This document shows positions 51,120-60,584 of a stretch of DNA of 64,000 nucleotides, piece by piece. How positions within the stretch are numbered: the first letter of the stretch is position 1; the number at the start of each line of letters is the position of its first letter. The stretch is from Gammaproteobacteria bacterium UBA7310. Lineage in GTDB: Bacteria; Pseudomonadota; Gammaproteobacteria; Pseudomonadales; Ketobacteraceae. Made by a program: the position numbers and the translations under genes. The DNA is taken from NCBI GenBank assembly GCA_002471665.1, contig DKQK01000023.1, positions 37,422 to 101,421 of the forward strand, in the 5' to 3' direction. Under the pieces are notes generated by a model. The model was not told the origin of the DNA, did not search any database, and saw only the letters and a program-made list of their open reading frames with translations.

Positions 51120-53600
51120 TCACTCAACGGAAATATTGCGCAATTCGGTACACAACTCGATCAATTTATCTTTTATCTTGTGCAAAGAAAATTTATCAAT
51201 ATCAGAAGAACAAGAATACGCCTCATGCCCGTTGAATTTTTTCTCGTAATTCTGGAATTGGCATTTTTCTAACGCAGCTATAACCCTATCAGGCAGGCCA
51301 ACGTCAGTTTCGCAGACGAAGTAAGAATAGTACTTTCCATCATCACTCACTATATTTAGAGAGCAATACTCACCACTCGGTATTCTTCCACTAATTTTCA
51401 CATAAGCTAAAGCATCACGCGATCTTACAGGCTCATATTCAACAAATGATAATGGATAGATCCCATCCATATTTTGGCGCAATTCATATTCCAGAATTTT
51501 CGAATACAACTCACTATGATAGTGATTTCTTTGAGATTCACTCAAAAGAATAAACTCATTATCGCCAATCTCAACAAACCCTTGATTACAACACCTGAAT
51601 AAATCAGGATAAGTTATAAAAGCTCTCCTCCAATATTCAATGCCCTCGTCGAGAACAGCTTTATCACATATCTTCTGCAATGAAGGATCTACATCATGCA
51701 AATCAAACTCAGGATCATCCAACACTGCTTTGACATAGAATTGCTTTCGCTCAATATCAGTTGATCCAATACGTAACAAACGGCGCCAGCTATGATCGCG
51801 GTCTATGTTATTTTTGGTTAGCCTGGTACTCAGCAAATTAAAGCGATTCACAGACTTATCCGTAAAATAAACCCCCTTACTGAGCACTGCGCGTTCCCAC
51901 AGATAATCAACAGCTGCGGAACTATTAAGAATCAGGCTGAATACTGAACCCGCCGATTCAGCGTATCGGTTAAAGCTCAACAGATAATTCTGGTCAGATC
52001 CACTATCCCAATCACAACACTCATTTTCTCGATAATATCCCAATATGCCTGAGAAGTTTAAAATGCAACCTATCTGACCTTTAAAAAATGGATGACGCTC
52101 AGCTTTAACTATGGCATCGCGCCACGTTTCCGATTTCAGAAACAGATGGGCTTTGATTCTTTCTTCCAGAATCTGTGGGCCGCTAAAGCCCGTAATATTT
52201 TGGTTGCTTCTCAAAGCTTCCAATACAGGCATGCCAGACTTGCCCAAATCTTCAATCGCATATAGTGCTTTGAAAAATTCATCAGCAGTATTAATAATTG
52301 TGTTTTCTGTCAGGTTATAGATAACTCGAACCCAATCAGTTAACTCGGAAAGATCTTTGGATTTCGACACTTGTTCGTAAAAAGCAAAAAACCTTAGCTT
52401 ATCATCGTAGGTGGCTGAATTATTAAGAACCTTTTTGAAGGTGTCTTCCTCACCGTAATAATACTGATCAGATAGATATGCCTTTATTCCATGGCCATCC
52501 AATCCATCAGCATAGATCAGGTCGAAAACGTTAATTAGGCGAATGATCAACTCTTTATTAAAACAGTTTAACTGTTCGTACTTACCTATCGTTAACTGTC
52601 GCAAACTTCCCGCAAAACCAAAAAAAGCCCCTTTTTCTTCATCCGAGGACGAGCCTGATTCCTTGTTATCCAATATAAATTGATAAGCGATAACCAAGCG
52701 GAACAGGTTCATCATCTCATCATCGAAGGTATTGTCCTTCGAGCATACGTTTCGGTATGGCCAGAACAAGTCCGCCCAATCAGTATCTATTTTGTGGACA
52801 AAATAGTCGTATCCATCAACCACGTTCTCACTGAAAGGTAACCTATATTGGGGCCATGGCGCATCAAATGACTGAATAATCTGTTCCAGCTTTGCTTTAA
52901 AATTTTCAAATACAGTGAGCGGCTTACCACGAGCATTCATTTTTATGTAAAGCTCATCGGACAAGCCAAACGAATGTAAATCAAGAAACTGAAAGGTAAT
53001 ACAAGGAGCGTCTGTATCGGTCAATTTTTCATACATATCACTAGAATGTTCACTGAACATTCCCTGGATAGCATCCAGCATATTCAGGCACGCTTGCACA
53101 GTGGGATCATTCATCCAGGACAGAAAAAACCACTGACCATCACGCATCTGATCGCTAATATTTTTACTTTCAGAAAATTCAAAATTCTTGTTAGTTAAAG
53201 CATTAAAGAACTCAGTGGTGCTGGGCCTGGTCTTATAGGTAAACCGGGAGCGCCCATCTGCAGTAACAAATCGACTCTGAAAATCATCCAAACGATCATT
53301 CTTGACTGCCAAAAACCAGTGGAGCAAAAACAGGGTTGTAAGCCGCTGCTGGCCATCCAAAACCGAGAATGCTTTTTGGTCTCCCTCTTCATAATTGCCA
53401 TATACAAAGTCCAAATCCAATGCCTGAGGTGAGACTGTTTGTTCTTTCAACAACGCATCATGCAGGGAACGCAGAAACAAATTTCTGACTTCAGCCTCCT
53501 CAATCCTACCTTGCGCGTAATCTCTCTGGAGTATAGGAATGACAACATAATCAACAACATCGAATAGACCATAAAAGGTCAAACTCATGCCTTCGCTCAT
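51120..53600 (-). CDS. DUF262 (GmrS-like) protein, large
   Basis: The protein has 826 residues. The DUF262 nucleotide-hydrolysing motif S-V-L-D-G-Q-Q-R-L-T-T-L-F-L-L-H lies near residue 80, preceded by V-I-P-I-L-Q-R-D-Y-A-Q-G. F-I-K-M-N-A-R-G-K-P-L-T-type text (Y-I-K-M-N-A-R-G-K-P-L-T) follows near 225. Residues 300-826 are helical with no recognised nuclease motif. It begins 4 bases before the stop of the other DUF262 gene, so the proteins probably act together. AT content is higher than in hsdM. Confidence 0.88.
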   Translation of the reverse strand: MSEGMSLTFYGLFDVVDYVVIPILQRDYAQGRIEEAEVRNLFLRSLHDALLKEQTVSPQALDLDFVYGNYEEGDQKAFSVLDGQQRLTTLFLLHWFLAVKNDRLDDFQSRFVTADGRSRFTYKTRPSTTEFFNALTNKNFEFSESKNISDQMRDGQWFFLSWMNDPTVQACLNMLDAIQGMFSEHSSDMYEKLTDTDAPCITFQFLDLHSFGLSDELYIKMNARGKPLTVFENFKAKLEQIIQSFDAPWPQYRLPFSENVVDGYDYFVHKIDTDWADLFWPYRNVCSKDNTFDDEMMNLFRLVIAYQFILDNKESGSSSDEEKGAFFGFAGSLRQLTIGKYEQLNCFNKELIIRLINVFDLIYADGLDGHGIKAYLSDQYYYGEEDTFKKVLNNSATYDDKLRFFAFYEQVSKSKDLSELTDWVRVIYNLTENTIINTADEFFKALYAIEDLGKSGMPVLEALRSNQNITGFSGPQILEERIKAHLFLKSETWRDAIVKAERHPFFKGQIGCILNFSGILGYYRENECCDWDSGSDQNYLLSFNRYAESAGSVFSLILNSSAAVDYLWERAVLSKGVYFTDKSVNRFNLLSTRLTKNNIDRDHSWRRLLRIGSTDIERKQFYVKAVLDDPEFDLHDVDPSLQKICDKAVLDEGIEYWRRAFITYPDLFRCCNQGFVEIGDNEFILLSESQRNHYHSELYSKILEYELRQNMDGIYPLSFVEYEPVRSRDALAYVKISGRIPSGEYCSLNIVSDDGKYYSYFVCETDVGLPDRVIAALEKCQFQNYEKKFNGHEAYSCSSDIDKFSLHKIKDKLIELCTELRNISVE

Positions 53601-55408
53601 CTGTGTACTCCCTCACCCCTGAAGAAACCACCGATAATATCGGCCATTGCCTGCTGATGATCCTGACTATCCTTGGATTCCCAATACAGCATTTTGTCGA
53701 CTTGCTTGCTGTAATACTTTAAAAATACGTTCTTGGTACACAAGGGTACGAAGGTCGCCCTTTTATCAAGGGCAATGATATGGGCCCTCTTGATGGGGAA
53801 CACTGCATTCTTATAACTACGGTTTGTTGAACTATCCAACAAAGTCAGGTTTCCAATAGAGTTATCTACTTCTTCATCACCCATTGGATCAAACAACTCT
53901 ACGACGCGTTTATACACCCCTTCAAATTGAGCGCCATCGAATGAAGAAGCACTCAGCAAACGACTCGCCTCTTGCCTTATTAATTGGGCTTCATTAGATT
54001 CTATCGATTCGGCTTTGCTATTTTTGGATATATCGTCATTTGATATATAGTTGACCACATTAGAGAGCCATTCCCTCTGCTTTTCCTTAAAACTGGGCAT
54101 CTCAGATGCGACAGAACGAATATGCTCAATATCCCAATTATCAAGCTTATATTTCTCAAACTGGAACCTGGCATTGGTACTGGGATTAGCCAGCAAGCTA
54201 GCAATATTGAAAAGCAAAAGAACGGATCGAACCTTCTTCTGCCCTGATTCGTAACTTAGCTGTGCTAACTCAGACTCTATAAGATCCAGAGAAATTTCCG
54301 AAAAAGCTTTATGAGGGAAGGCTTCGTTGAATATCTTTTCTAACAAATACTGCCTGAAGGCATGTTTAGTTGGGCTAGACTCGCTTAAGTCATACAGCTG
54401 CTCGACAGAATCGCCTTGTGTTATTAGAAACCCGATCAAATGGAATAACACGCGATCATTGAACCATTCGTCCAGCGTCATAAAACATTGTTTAACTTTA
54501 AGCCACTCTTGGGCCACATCAGCATTTTTTAAGCTTAACAAACGGTTAAACTGTAGAAATATCTTCAGCTTATCGCTATCAATAATCCCTTCGCTATCCA
54601 AGCGTCTTGCAGCCAGACGCAGAACACTTTCAATTCGATTGGTTTTCATTTTCTTGTTACTGATAAAAAACCAGAACGCGTCTTCCTGTAATTGCTTTTC
54701 TATTGCATCCCATTCCTGGGAAATATTGAGTTGCTGCAAGTATCTTGTGGTTTTCTCATCTTTATTGAAATTACTGGACTTCAGGAACAATGCCTTTACC
54801 AACTCGGCATTCACAAGTGGTATCTTGCCCATATTCAAGCGTGTAAAGACCTCGGTAGCCACCTGATTTTCATCAATTTGATACCAGATAACCTTGACGT
54901 TCTTACCAGTATCATCGTCGTTTATTAGCGTTTGAAGGAATTTAATTCTGTAAGTACCGTCTTGCTCACAAAACCATTCTTCTACAGCTTTCTTTGCTTC
55001 CACTATATGGAAGAAATCAATATTTTCATCACTGCGAGCATCCTCAATTTGCGATAGGAATTGCGCACTGTCTTCCCGGGTTTCGTAACTGAGTTGGTAG
55101 CGATTTTTACCAAGTATTGTAAGAATATCTTTAAGGTAGGTCAGAACAATATAGATTGTGGTCAAACGCTGTTGCCCGTCAACCAGCTCCCAGGCATCGC
55201 CATGTGGTTTTACCACAATGGGTTGCAAGCAATAGAATGCACCTTTAGGCCCGTCTTCGGCCTGTTGCTGGAATTCCTTTATATCATTAAGCAATTCCAC
55301 TACCTGCCGTTTTGCCCACCGGTATCCCCGTTGGTATGCAGGTATAAAGAATGTTTCATCGAGCAGTGCACTGATGGGCTTTAGAACCAGTTCGGTATTA
55401 TCAGACAT
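53597..55408 (-). CDS. DUF262/DUF1524 (GmrSD-like) restriction-type protein
   Basis: The protein has 603 residues. N-terminal F-F-I-P-A-Y-Q-R-G-Y-R-W and L-V-D-G-Q-Q-R-L-T-T-I are DUF262 signatures, and V-F-T-R-L-N-M-G-K-I-P-L is the third. The C-terminal part has D-I-E-H-I-R and then I-G-N-L-T-L-L-D-S-S-T-N-R-S-Y-K-N, as in DUF1524 HNH-type nuclease domains. Fused, they resemble GmrSD type IV enzymes that cut modified phage DNA. The gene overlaps hsdS by 8 bases and its DUF262 partner by 4. Confidence 0.9.
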   Translation of the reverse strand: MSDNTELVLKPISALLDETFFIPAYQRGYRWAKRQVVELLNDIKEFQQQAEDGPKGAFYCLQPIVVKPHGDAWELVDGQQRLTTIYIVLTYLKDILTILGKNRYQLSYETREDSAQFLSQIEDARSDENIDFFHIVEAKKAVEEWFCEQDGTYRIKFLQTLINDDDTGKNVKVIWYQIDENQVATEVFTRLNMGKIPLVNAELVKALFLKSSNFNKDEKTTRYLQQLNISQEWDAIEKQLQEDAFWFFISNKKMKTNRIESVLRLAARRLDSEGIIDSDKLKIFLQFNRLLSLKNADVAQEWLKVKQCFMTLDEWFNDRVLFHLIGFLITQGDSVEQLYDLSESSPTKHAFRQYLLEKIFNEAFPHKAFSEISLDLIESELAQLSYESGQKKVRSVLLLFNIASLLANPSTNARFQFEKYKLDNWDIEHIRSVASEMPSFKEKQREWLSNVVNYISNDDISKNSKAESIESNEAQLIRQEASRLLSASSFDGAQFEGVYKRVVELFDPMGDEEVDNSIGNLTLLDSSTNRSYKNAVFPIKRAHIIALDKRATFVPLCTKNVFLKYYSKQVDKMLYWESKDSQDHQQAMADIIGGFFRGEGVHR

Positions 55409-56846
55409 TGTCTACCTCTATATCCGCTGCGAATGGCAGTCGGGTTTTGCCGGTGAGCAGTTCCTGCATCATCCCCTGTTTGATTTGGCGAGTTTTGGTG
55501 AGGCGTTGTTGTAGGGCTTGGATTTCGGAATCCATGTCGGAGAGGATTGTTGCGATTGCAGTTTGTTCTTCTATCTCTGGAAGGATTAGGAAAAATTTAC
55601 GCTGCGCAAGAATTGGAACCTGATTTCTTGTGGACTGAGACATTACAGCAGAATACTGCTTAACAAAGAATTCAGACTCAAAATATTTCGCCAAAAATAC
55701 ATTTTTGATTTTCTCAGAATTACACCGATAATAAGTCGCTGTTGTACTGAGGATAACAAAATCCAAGCCTGTCCTTAGAATTGCAACAGGGCCAACCGTT
55801 GCATTGTGAGCAAAAAGAACATCACCATCTACCGCAATTCCTTTCTTGAATTTTTTGGCTCTTACTTCTGGCAAGTATTTGCAATTTTTATAATCGATCC
55901 GACCCGAGTAAAAATCTGTAGCACCCACATATGGAACGCCATACGAACTAAATTCGTGGCTCTTGGGATAAAGATCGCCATGATTTCCATCCATCTGATC
56001 AAATATAAATCCACTATCTAGTGCATCCCCAATGGTCATCACTCCCCAATCCTCCGGAATGTCACCCAGCTCGCTTTGCTTATAGCCCTTTTTCGAGCCA
56101 TCTTCGCGCAGGGCGAATTGTGGCAGGCGGGTGCGGCCGGTGAGGAGTTGTTGCATGGTGGCGGTTTTGATGGCCTGTTTTTTGGCGATCAGTTTTTCCA
56201 GCTCGCTGATTAGGGCATCGACATCGGAGAGAGCGTTGGCGATGGCGGTTTGTTCTTCTATTCGTGGCAATGAAAGCTTTAACTTTCGAAAAGTAGTAGT
56301 TGCCTGGGCGATCGCAGGGACACCGGTATGGCTCTTACCTTCAAGCAGGCTGCGTGACCCTTGTGATGAGTGAAAATACAAGACCACCCAAGAAGGCAAA
56401 ACTTTTGATACAAACCTAGCTCTAAATTGGCTTTGTGAAATCACATATTTTTCAAATAAAGAATCCTCTGGAATATACGATATCTGTCCAATAGTACCCC
56501 GATGAGTGACAACAACATCCCCACGACTCGCTACGGCCTTTTTCAGAGCTTTCGCCTTTTCTTTAGTTACATAATTCGTGAACTGATCTTTGAGCTTCTC
56601 AGCATTCACATTTAAACCACTTAGTACCGGTACTCCGCAATCAACAAAGTTCGACACTTTAATATCAGATCCAAAGGGACCCATTGATATCTCTGATAAA
56701 ACGTCGTTTATTGTGGACTCTTCCCAATCTTCCGGAATCAACCCAACTTCCGTTTGCTTGTAACCCACAGGCACAGCATTCTCTTCCAGCTCCGCCAAAT
56801 ACTGCGCACTGACTTCTGCCACCTTATTCACTGTCACAACGCCCAC
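55401..56846 (-). CDS. hsdS: Type I restriction specificity subunit HsdS
   Basis: The protein has 481 residues with two target-recognition domains (about 25-180 and 265-420). Each is introduced by a K-Q-T-E-V-G-L-I-P-E-D-W or K-Q-S-E-L-G-D-I-P-E-D-W element and followed by a coiled-coil spacer with E-E-Q-T-A-I-A and Q-L/E-L-L-T-G-R/K-T-R-L-P. These repeats would allow domain exchange by recombination. HsdS chooses the bipartite DNA site. It overlaps hsdM by 13 bases. Confidence 0.96.
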   Translation of the reverse strand: MGVVTVNKVAEVSAQYLAELEENAVPVGYKQTEVGLIPEDWEESTINDVLSEISMGPFGSDIKVSNFVDCGVPVLSGLNVNAEKLKDQFTNYVTKEKAKALKKAVASRGDVVVTHRGTIGQISYIPEDSLFEKYVISQSQFRARFVSKVLPSWVVLYFHSSQGSRSLLEGKSHTGVPAIAQATTTFRKLKLSLPRIEEQTAIANALSDVDALISELEKLIAKKQAIKTATMQQLLTGRTRLPQFALREDGSKKGYKQSELGDIPEDWGVMTIGDALDSGFIFDQMDGNHGDLYPKSHEFSSYGVPYVGATDFYSGRIDYKNCKYLPEVRAKKFKKGIAVDGDVLFAHNATVGPVAILRTGLDFVILSTTATYYRCNSEKIKNVFLAKYFESEFFVKQYSAVMSQSTRNQVPILAQRKFFLILPEIEEQTAIATILSDMDSEIQALQQRLTKTRQIKQGMMQELLTGKTRLPFAADIEVDNV

Positions 56847-59272
56847 TCCAAGCCCATGGCTTTCAGGTGCCCCGCCACTTTCTCACTCAGGTTTTCAACT
56901 GACTGGGTAATGGCAGGCAATGGCTCCGCATAGCGTTCTTCCAATTCTTTTACCCGATTGGCCAGTTGCTGGGTGATGCGTTCGATCTCGGCTTCGATAT
57001 TGGCTTGCAGGGTGGCGAGCCACTTGTCGTCTACCAGCAGGGTTTTGATGTCGTCTTCGGTGAGTTGGGGGTATTGCTTGAACACGGCCAGATCCAGTTC
57101 GTCCTGAGCTTCTTTCAGGGCTTTTTTGGCATCGGTTTCGGCGTCGAATAATTTCTTCGCCTGTTTGAGGGCGGCTTTTTCTTCCGAGTCTTTCGCCAGT
57201 TTTAAGCGGGCGGTGACGCTGGCTTTGGTGACTTTGTCTTTGTCGTTAAGGGCTTCGCTGAGCAAGCCATCGTCTCCACTGTTTTCTTCAATGAAGGTTT
57301 CCAGTTCCTGACTGGTGCTGTCCAGCGCGGCTTGCAGGGCATCAAGGTTGGCTTGTTCGGTGGCAAAATAGCGGGCCACGATCAGGGCCGGAGGAATCAG
57401 TTCGGCTTTGTATTTGGCTTTGCCCAGGGTGAGGTCGGGGGTTTCTTTCAGCTTTTCGCCTTTTTTCACCACCAGTTCCCGCAGCACTTTCCCGGCGGCC
57501 CAGCCATCCTGCACCAATACATAGGTGTCGTCCTGCATCACCTCGGCCCAGTAGTCCATCAGGATCTGGTAGATGTTGTATTTGCTGAGCAAGGGGGTTC
57601 GGCGGTAGCTTTCCAGCAGGTCTTCGCTGATGCGGTGGATGATGGCTTTGGGTTGTTCGCCGGGCTGGATGGCTTTCAAGTCAGCGCGCTGGCACCAGGC
57701 GGTAAAGGGCGCAAGGCTCTGGGCGGCAAAGGCTTTGAATTCCGGGTGACCCAGGATGGTGCTTTTGACTTCGGCGGCTTTCACCAGGCCTTTGCTGTAG
57801 CCGGGGCGCTTTTTGCTCTCAGGTGCGTCCGTAAACAATTCGGCGCGCAGGCTGGGGAACACTTGCCAGTATTGATCCAGGGCGTCGATATCCCGATTGG
57901 GGATGCCGCCTTGCAGGTGGGCGCTGAGGTCGTGCAGGTCTTCCGGTTCGCTGGCATCGATGTAACGGGGAATGTTGAGGTTGTAGTCGTTGGCGGCGAT
58001 GTCACTCAGGGGCACCATGCGGCTGTAGCGTGGTTGTTGCAGTTGTTTGGTAAACACATCCACAATCTTGTGGATGTCCTGGCTGCGCAGGCGGTTTTTG
58101 TTGCCGTCTTTCATGTAGCCTTTGCTGGCATCCACCATAAAGATGCCTTTTCTTGCATGGGCGTGCTCTTTGTCGATGACGATGATGCAGGCGGGTATGC
58201 CGGTGCCATAAAACAGGTTGGCAGGCAGGCCGATGATGCCTTTGATGTAGCCCTGTTTGATCAGGTTTTCACGAATACGCGCTTCGGCATTGCCCCGGAA
58301 CAAGACGCCGTGGGGCAGGATCACCGCGCCTTTGCCCGTGCTTTTCAGGCTTTTGATGATGTGCAGTAAGAAGGTGTAATCGCCATTTTTTTCTGGTGGT
58401 ATGCCCCAGGTGAAGCGGCCGAATTCGTCTTCGGCAGGGTTGATACCGCTGGTCCAGTTTTTGTTGGAAAACGGTGGGTTGGCCACGGCAAAGTCGAAGG
58501 TGGCGAGTTGGCCGTTGGAATCCTTCCACTGGGGATCGGCAATGGTGTTGCCTTTCCAGATTTTGGCGGTGGCGTTGTTGTGCAGGATCATGTTCATGCG
58601 CGCCAGTGCGCTGGTGGCGTTGTCCATCTCCTGCCCGAAGATGGACAGGCCCCGCGGCGCTTCATCGCTGGCTTTTAACAGCAGGGAGCCGGAACCGCAG
58701 GTGGGGTCGTAGACGGTGGCGTCCTGGGAGGTATCGGGTTGGATGCCAATGACTTTGGCCAGGATGCGGGACACTTCGGCGGGGGTATAAAATTGGCCCT
58801 TGGATTTGCCGGATTCGGTGGCAAAGTGGCGCATGAGGTATTCGTAGGCGTCCCCCAGCAGGTCGTCGCCATCGGCGCGGTTGGCGGACAGATCCAACCC
58901 CTCGAACAGGCCGATGAGCTTGGTCAGGCGGTCAACCATTTCCTTGCCCTTGCCCAGCTTGTCTTCGTCGTTGAAGTCGGCCACGTCGATCACTCCCTTG
59001 AGGTCGTTCTCTTCCGCCAGGGCGCTGATGATTTTGTTGATTTTGTCGCCGATTTCCTTGTCACCCTTGAGGGCCACCATGTCGTCGAAGGTGGCTCCCT
59101 CTGGAACCTCCAGAAGAAAGGATGCATCTTGCTTTTTTGCTTTATCAGAAACAAATTTCATGAACAGCATGGTGAGGACGTAGTCTTTGTACTGGCTGGC
59201 GTCCATGCCGCCGCGCAGCTCGTCGCAGCTGGCCCAGAGGGAGGAATAGAGGGCGGTTTTCTTGATGGCCAT
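56834..59272 (-). CDS. hsdM: Type I DNA methyltransferase subunit HsdM, long form
   Basis: The protein has 812 residues, well above the usual 500-550. After the helical HsdM N-domain, residues about 150-420 hold the adenine-N6 methyltransferase motifs: D-P-T-C-G-S-G-S-L-L (SAM) and A-N-P-P-F (catalytic). The extra C-terminal 300 residues are charged and partly coiled-coil, with A-D-I-K-T-L-L-V-D-D-K-W-type text. The first gene of the island, starting after AAGGATC. Its GC content is higher than that of the DUF262 genes. Confidence 0.95.
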   Translation of the reverse strand: MAIKKTALYSSLWASCDELRGGMDASQYKDYVLTMLFMKFVSDKAKKQDASFLLEVPEGATFDDMVALKGDKEIGDKINKIISALAEENDLKGVIDVADFNDEDKLGKGKEMVDRLTKLIGLFEGLDLSANRADGDDLLGDAYEYLMRHFATESGKSKGQFYTPAEVSRILAKVIGIQPDTSQDATVYDPTCGSGSLLLKASDEAPRGLSIFGQEMDNATSALARMNMILHNNATAKIWKGNTIADPQWKDSNGQLATFDFAVANPPFSNKNWTSGINPAEDEFGRFTWGIPPEKNGDYTFLLHIIKSLKSTGKGAVILPHGVLFRGNAEARIRENLIKQGYIKGIIGLPANLFYGTGIPACIIVIDKEHAHARKGIFMVDASKGYMKDGNKNRLRSQDIHKIVDVFTKQLQQPRYSRMVPLSDIAANDYNLNIPRYIDASEPEDLHDLSAHLQGGIPNRDIDALDQYWQVFPSLRAELFTDAPESKKRPGYSKGLVKAAEVKSTILGHPEFKAFAAQSLAPFTAWCQRADLKAIQPGEQPKAIIHRISEDLLESYRRTPLLSKYNIYQILMDYWAEVMQDDTYVLVQDGWAAGKVLRELVVKKGEKLKETPDLTLGKAKYKAELIPPALIVARYFATEQANLDALQAALDSTSQELETFIEENSGDDGLLSEALNDKDKVTKASVTARLKLAKDSEEKAALKQAKKLFDAETDAKKALKEAQDELDLAVFKQYPQLTEDDIKTLLVDDKWLATLQANIEAEIERITQQLANRVKELEERYAEPLPAITQSVENLSEKVAGHLKAMGLEWAL

Positions 59273-59698
59273 TATTGATCCTTGCGGAGAGGTGAGGCTC
59301 CGTTGGGTTCTTGTTTATTCTGGTGTATTAGCACAGGCTGATATTAAGACCTGCGGCTCTCAAATGTTTGATCGAGTTGCGTATTTTACTGAATTTTTTG
59401 GCAAAACACTGGTGTAATCATAGCCTATTCAATTTATTCATTGGCAGTGCACGCCCTTTTTTGTTCTATATATTGACTATCTAACAACGCCGCTCAGGGG
59501 ATCGATAAAAGCTATTCAGACCTATAAAAGCTGGATGTGAAGTTAAATCACTAAAGCCACAAAAAACCGAGCAATGGTACAGCAACGAAGGCCCATAAGC
59601 TGGACAAGCGACAAAGCAAAGACGCGTATTCGATATTTTTGGCAATTATTTAAGACCAGAGTGTCTTACTTATTATGAGTAATTGAAAGGAAAGCGCG
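59273..59698. other. Gene-free stretch upstream of the hsd operon
   Basis: This 426-base, AT-rich region should contain the hsdM promoter (minus) and the promoter of the 59699 gene (plus). No gene is supported. A CTAACAACGCCGCTCAGGGG string at about 59480 recalls one end of an attC site but has no partner arm. Nothing else is seen. Confidence 0.6.
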
Positions 59699-60061
59699 AT
59701 GGAATGCGACTTGATGGTGGAACCCAGCCAGATCTCAGTCAATCTGGATGACGAAGATAAAGCAGCTCTACGCAGGATCAAACAGAACTATGAAAGCGCG
59801 GGCCTGTTTGCGGCCCTGATGTCAGCGACCCACGTGCTTTCATGGACCGATATGGACGTGGGTTTAGTCACCGTTGGTAATGAGGACTGGCTGGGGCTGG
59901 CCAAAACCATTATCGGCTCCAACAAAGTGATCCTGGCTGGGGTATCTTCGACGGCAGCCAGACAGTATCAACGCCACAATTTGCGGGGCACTCCCGAGCA
60001 AGCCCAATTCTGGGCTATCTATCAGACCATTGTGGCCCGTGCGTTAAAAGGTAAATGCTAA
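59699..60061 (+). CDS. Hypothetical small soluble protein
   Basis: The protein has 120 residues, with AAGGAA upstream; an ATG at residue 6 is an alternative. No signal or membrane part. Notable strings are D-E-D-K-A-A-L-R-R-I-K-Q-N-Y, M-D-V-G-L-V-T-V-G-N-E-D-W-L and S-S-T-A-A-R-Q-Y-Q-R-H. The family is not recognised. The stop is in the start region of the next gene (7-base overlap), so they form a pair. Confidence 0.55.
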   Translation: MECDLMVEPSQISVNLDDEDKAALRRIKQNYESAGLFAALMSATHVLSWTDMDVGLVTVGNEDWLGLAKTIIGSNKVILAGVSSTAARQYQRHNLRGTPEQAQFWAIYQTIVARALKGKC

Positions 60062-60534
60062 TGAAATTGGTTAAACACACTAAAACCCTGCAGGCCACCG
60101 GCTTGATGTTGTTTGCGCTGGGTTGCCACGCAGAACCGGTCGGTGGTCCGGAATACACGGTGATCACCCAGGCTCAACTCAATTCCTTCAGCGGAAAAGC
60201 CATCTATAGCACAGAGAACTTTGTGTACGTAGGTGAGCTGAAAGCCGGTAAGCGGCACGGCTATGGCGTGAGCTATGGCAAGGGCAGCAGCGTGATCGCC
60301 GGGCAATGGCAAAACGATAAGCTCCAGGGTGAGGCGGTGATGGTGGATTTGGCTGCCAACTCTGTAAGTGCTGGCCATTATGAGCAGGATTTCATGGTGG
60401 GAACGGGCGCATTGACCATGGGTGAGGATGTGGTTGTGGGGGAGTACAAGAGCGATTCGCCTATGCCTTTAGATCCCACATGCTACAAGGCGGGTAGCGA
60501 AATTCCCTGCAAGGAAAGCGAGTTGTTTAAGTAA
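60055..60534 (+). CDS. Exported MORN-repeat protein
   Basis: The frame is 159 residues; the start may be the second ATG (60061). A signal sequence ends in L-F-A-L-G-C-H-A-E, either a weak lipobox or an ordinary cleavage after A. MORN-type repeats follow: Y-V-G-E-L-K-A-G-K-R-H-G-Y-G, I-A-G-Q-W-Q-N-D-K-L-Q-G-E-A. C-Y-K-A-G-S-E-I-P-C near the end may form a disulfide. Role unknown. It overlaps the 59699 gene. Confidence 0.65.
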   Translation: MLMKLVKHTKTLQATGLMLFALGCHAEPVGGPEYTVITQAQLNSFSGKAIYSTENFVYVGELKAGKRHGYGVSYGKGSSVIAGQWQNDKLQGEAVMVDLAANSVSAGHYEQDFMVGTGALTMGEDVVVGEYKSDSPMPLDPTCYKAGSEIPCKESELFK

Positions 60535-60536
60535 TT

Positions 60537-60571
60537 GGCTCGTAAACAGAGCCGAATAATCAAGTTTATTC
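60537..60571. terminator. Two short hairpins between converging genes
   Basis: GGCTC-7-GAGCC (60537-60553) is followed by GAATAA-6-TTATTC (60554-60571). They lie between the MORN gene and parE and may stop transcription from either side; there is no long T-run. Confidence 0.35.
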
Positions 60572-60584
60572 AGCTCAATTCCCC

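Noticed and set aside
57332..58369. Long open frame antisense to hsdM
   Set aside because: Phe/Gly/Val/Gln-rich shadow of a real methyltransferase gene with no start signals.
59478..59500. attC-like half site (CTAACAACGCCGCTCAGGGG)
   Set aside because: No matching arm or core site within 150 bases and no cassette-like gene next to it.
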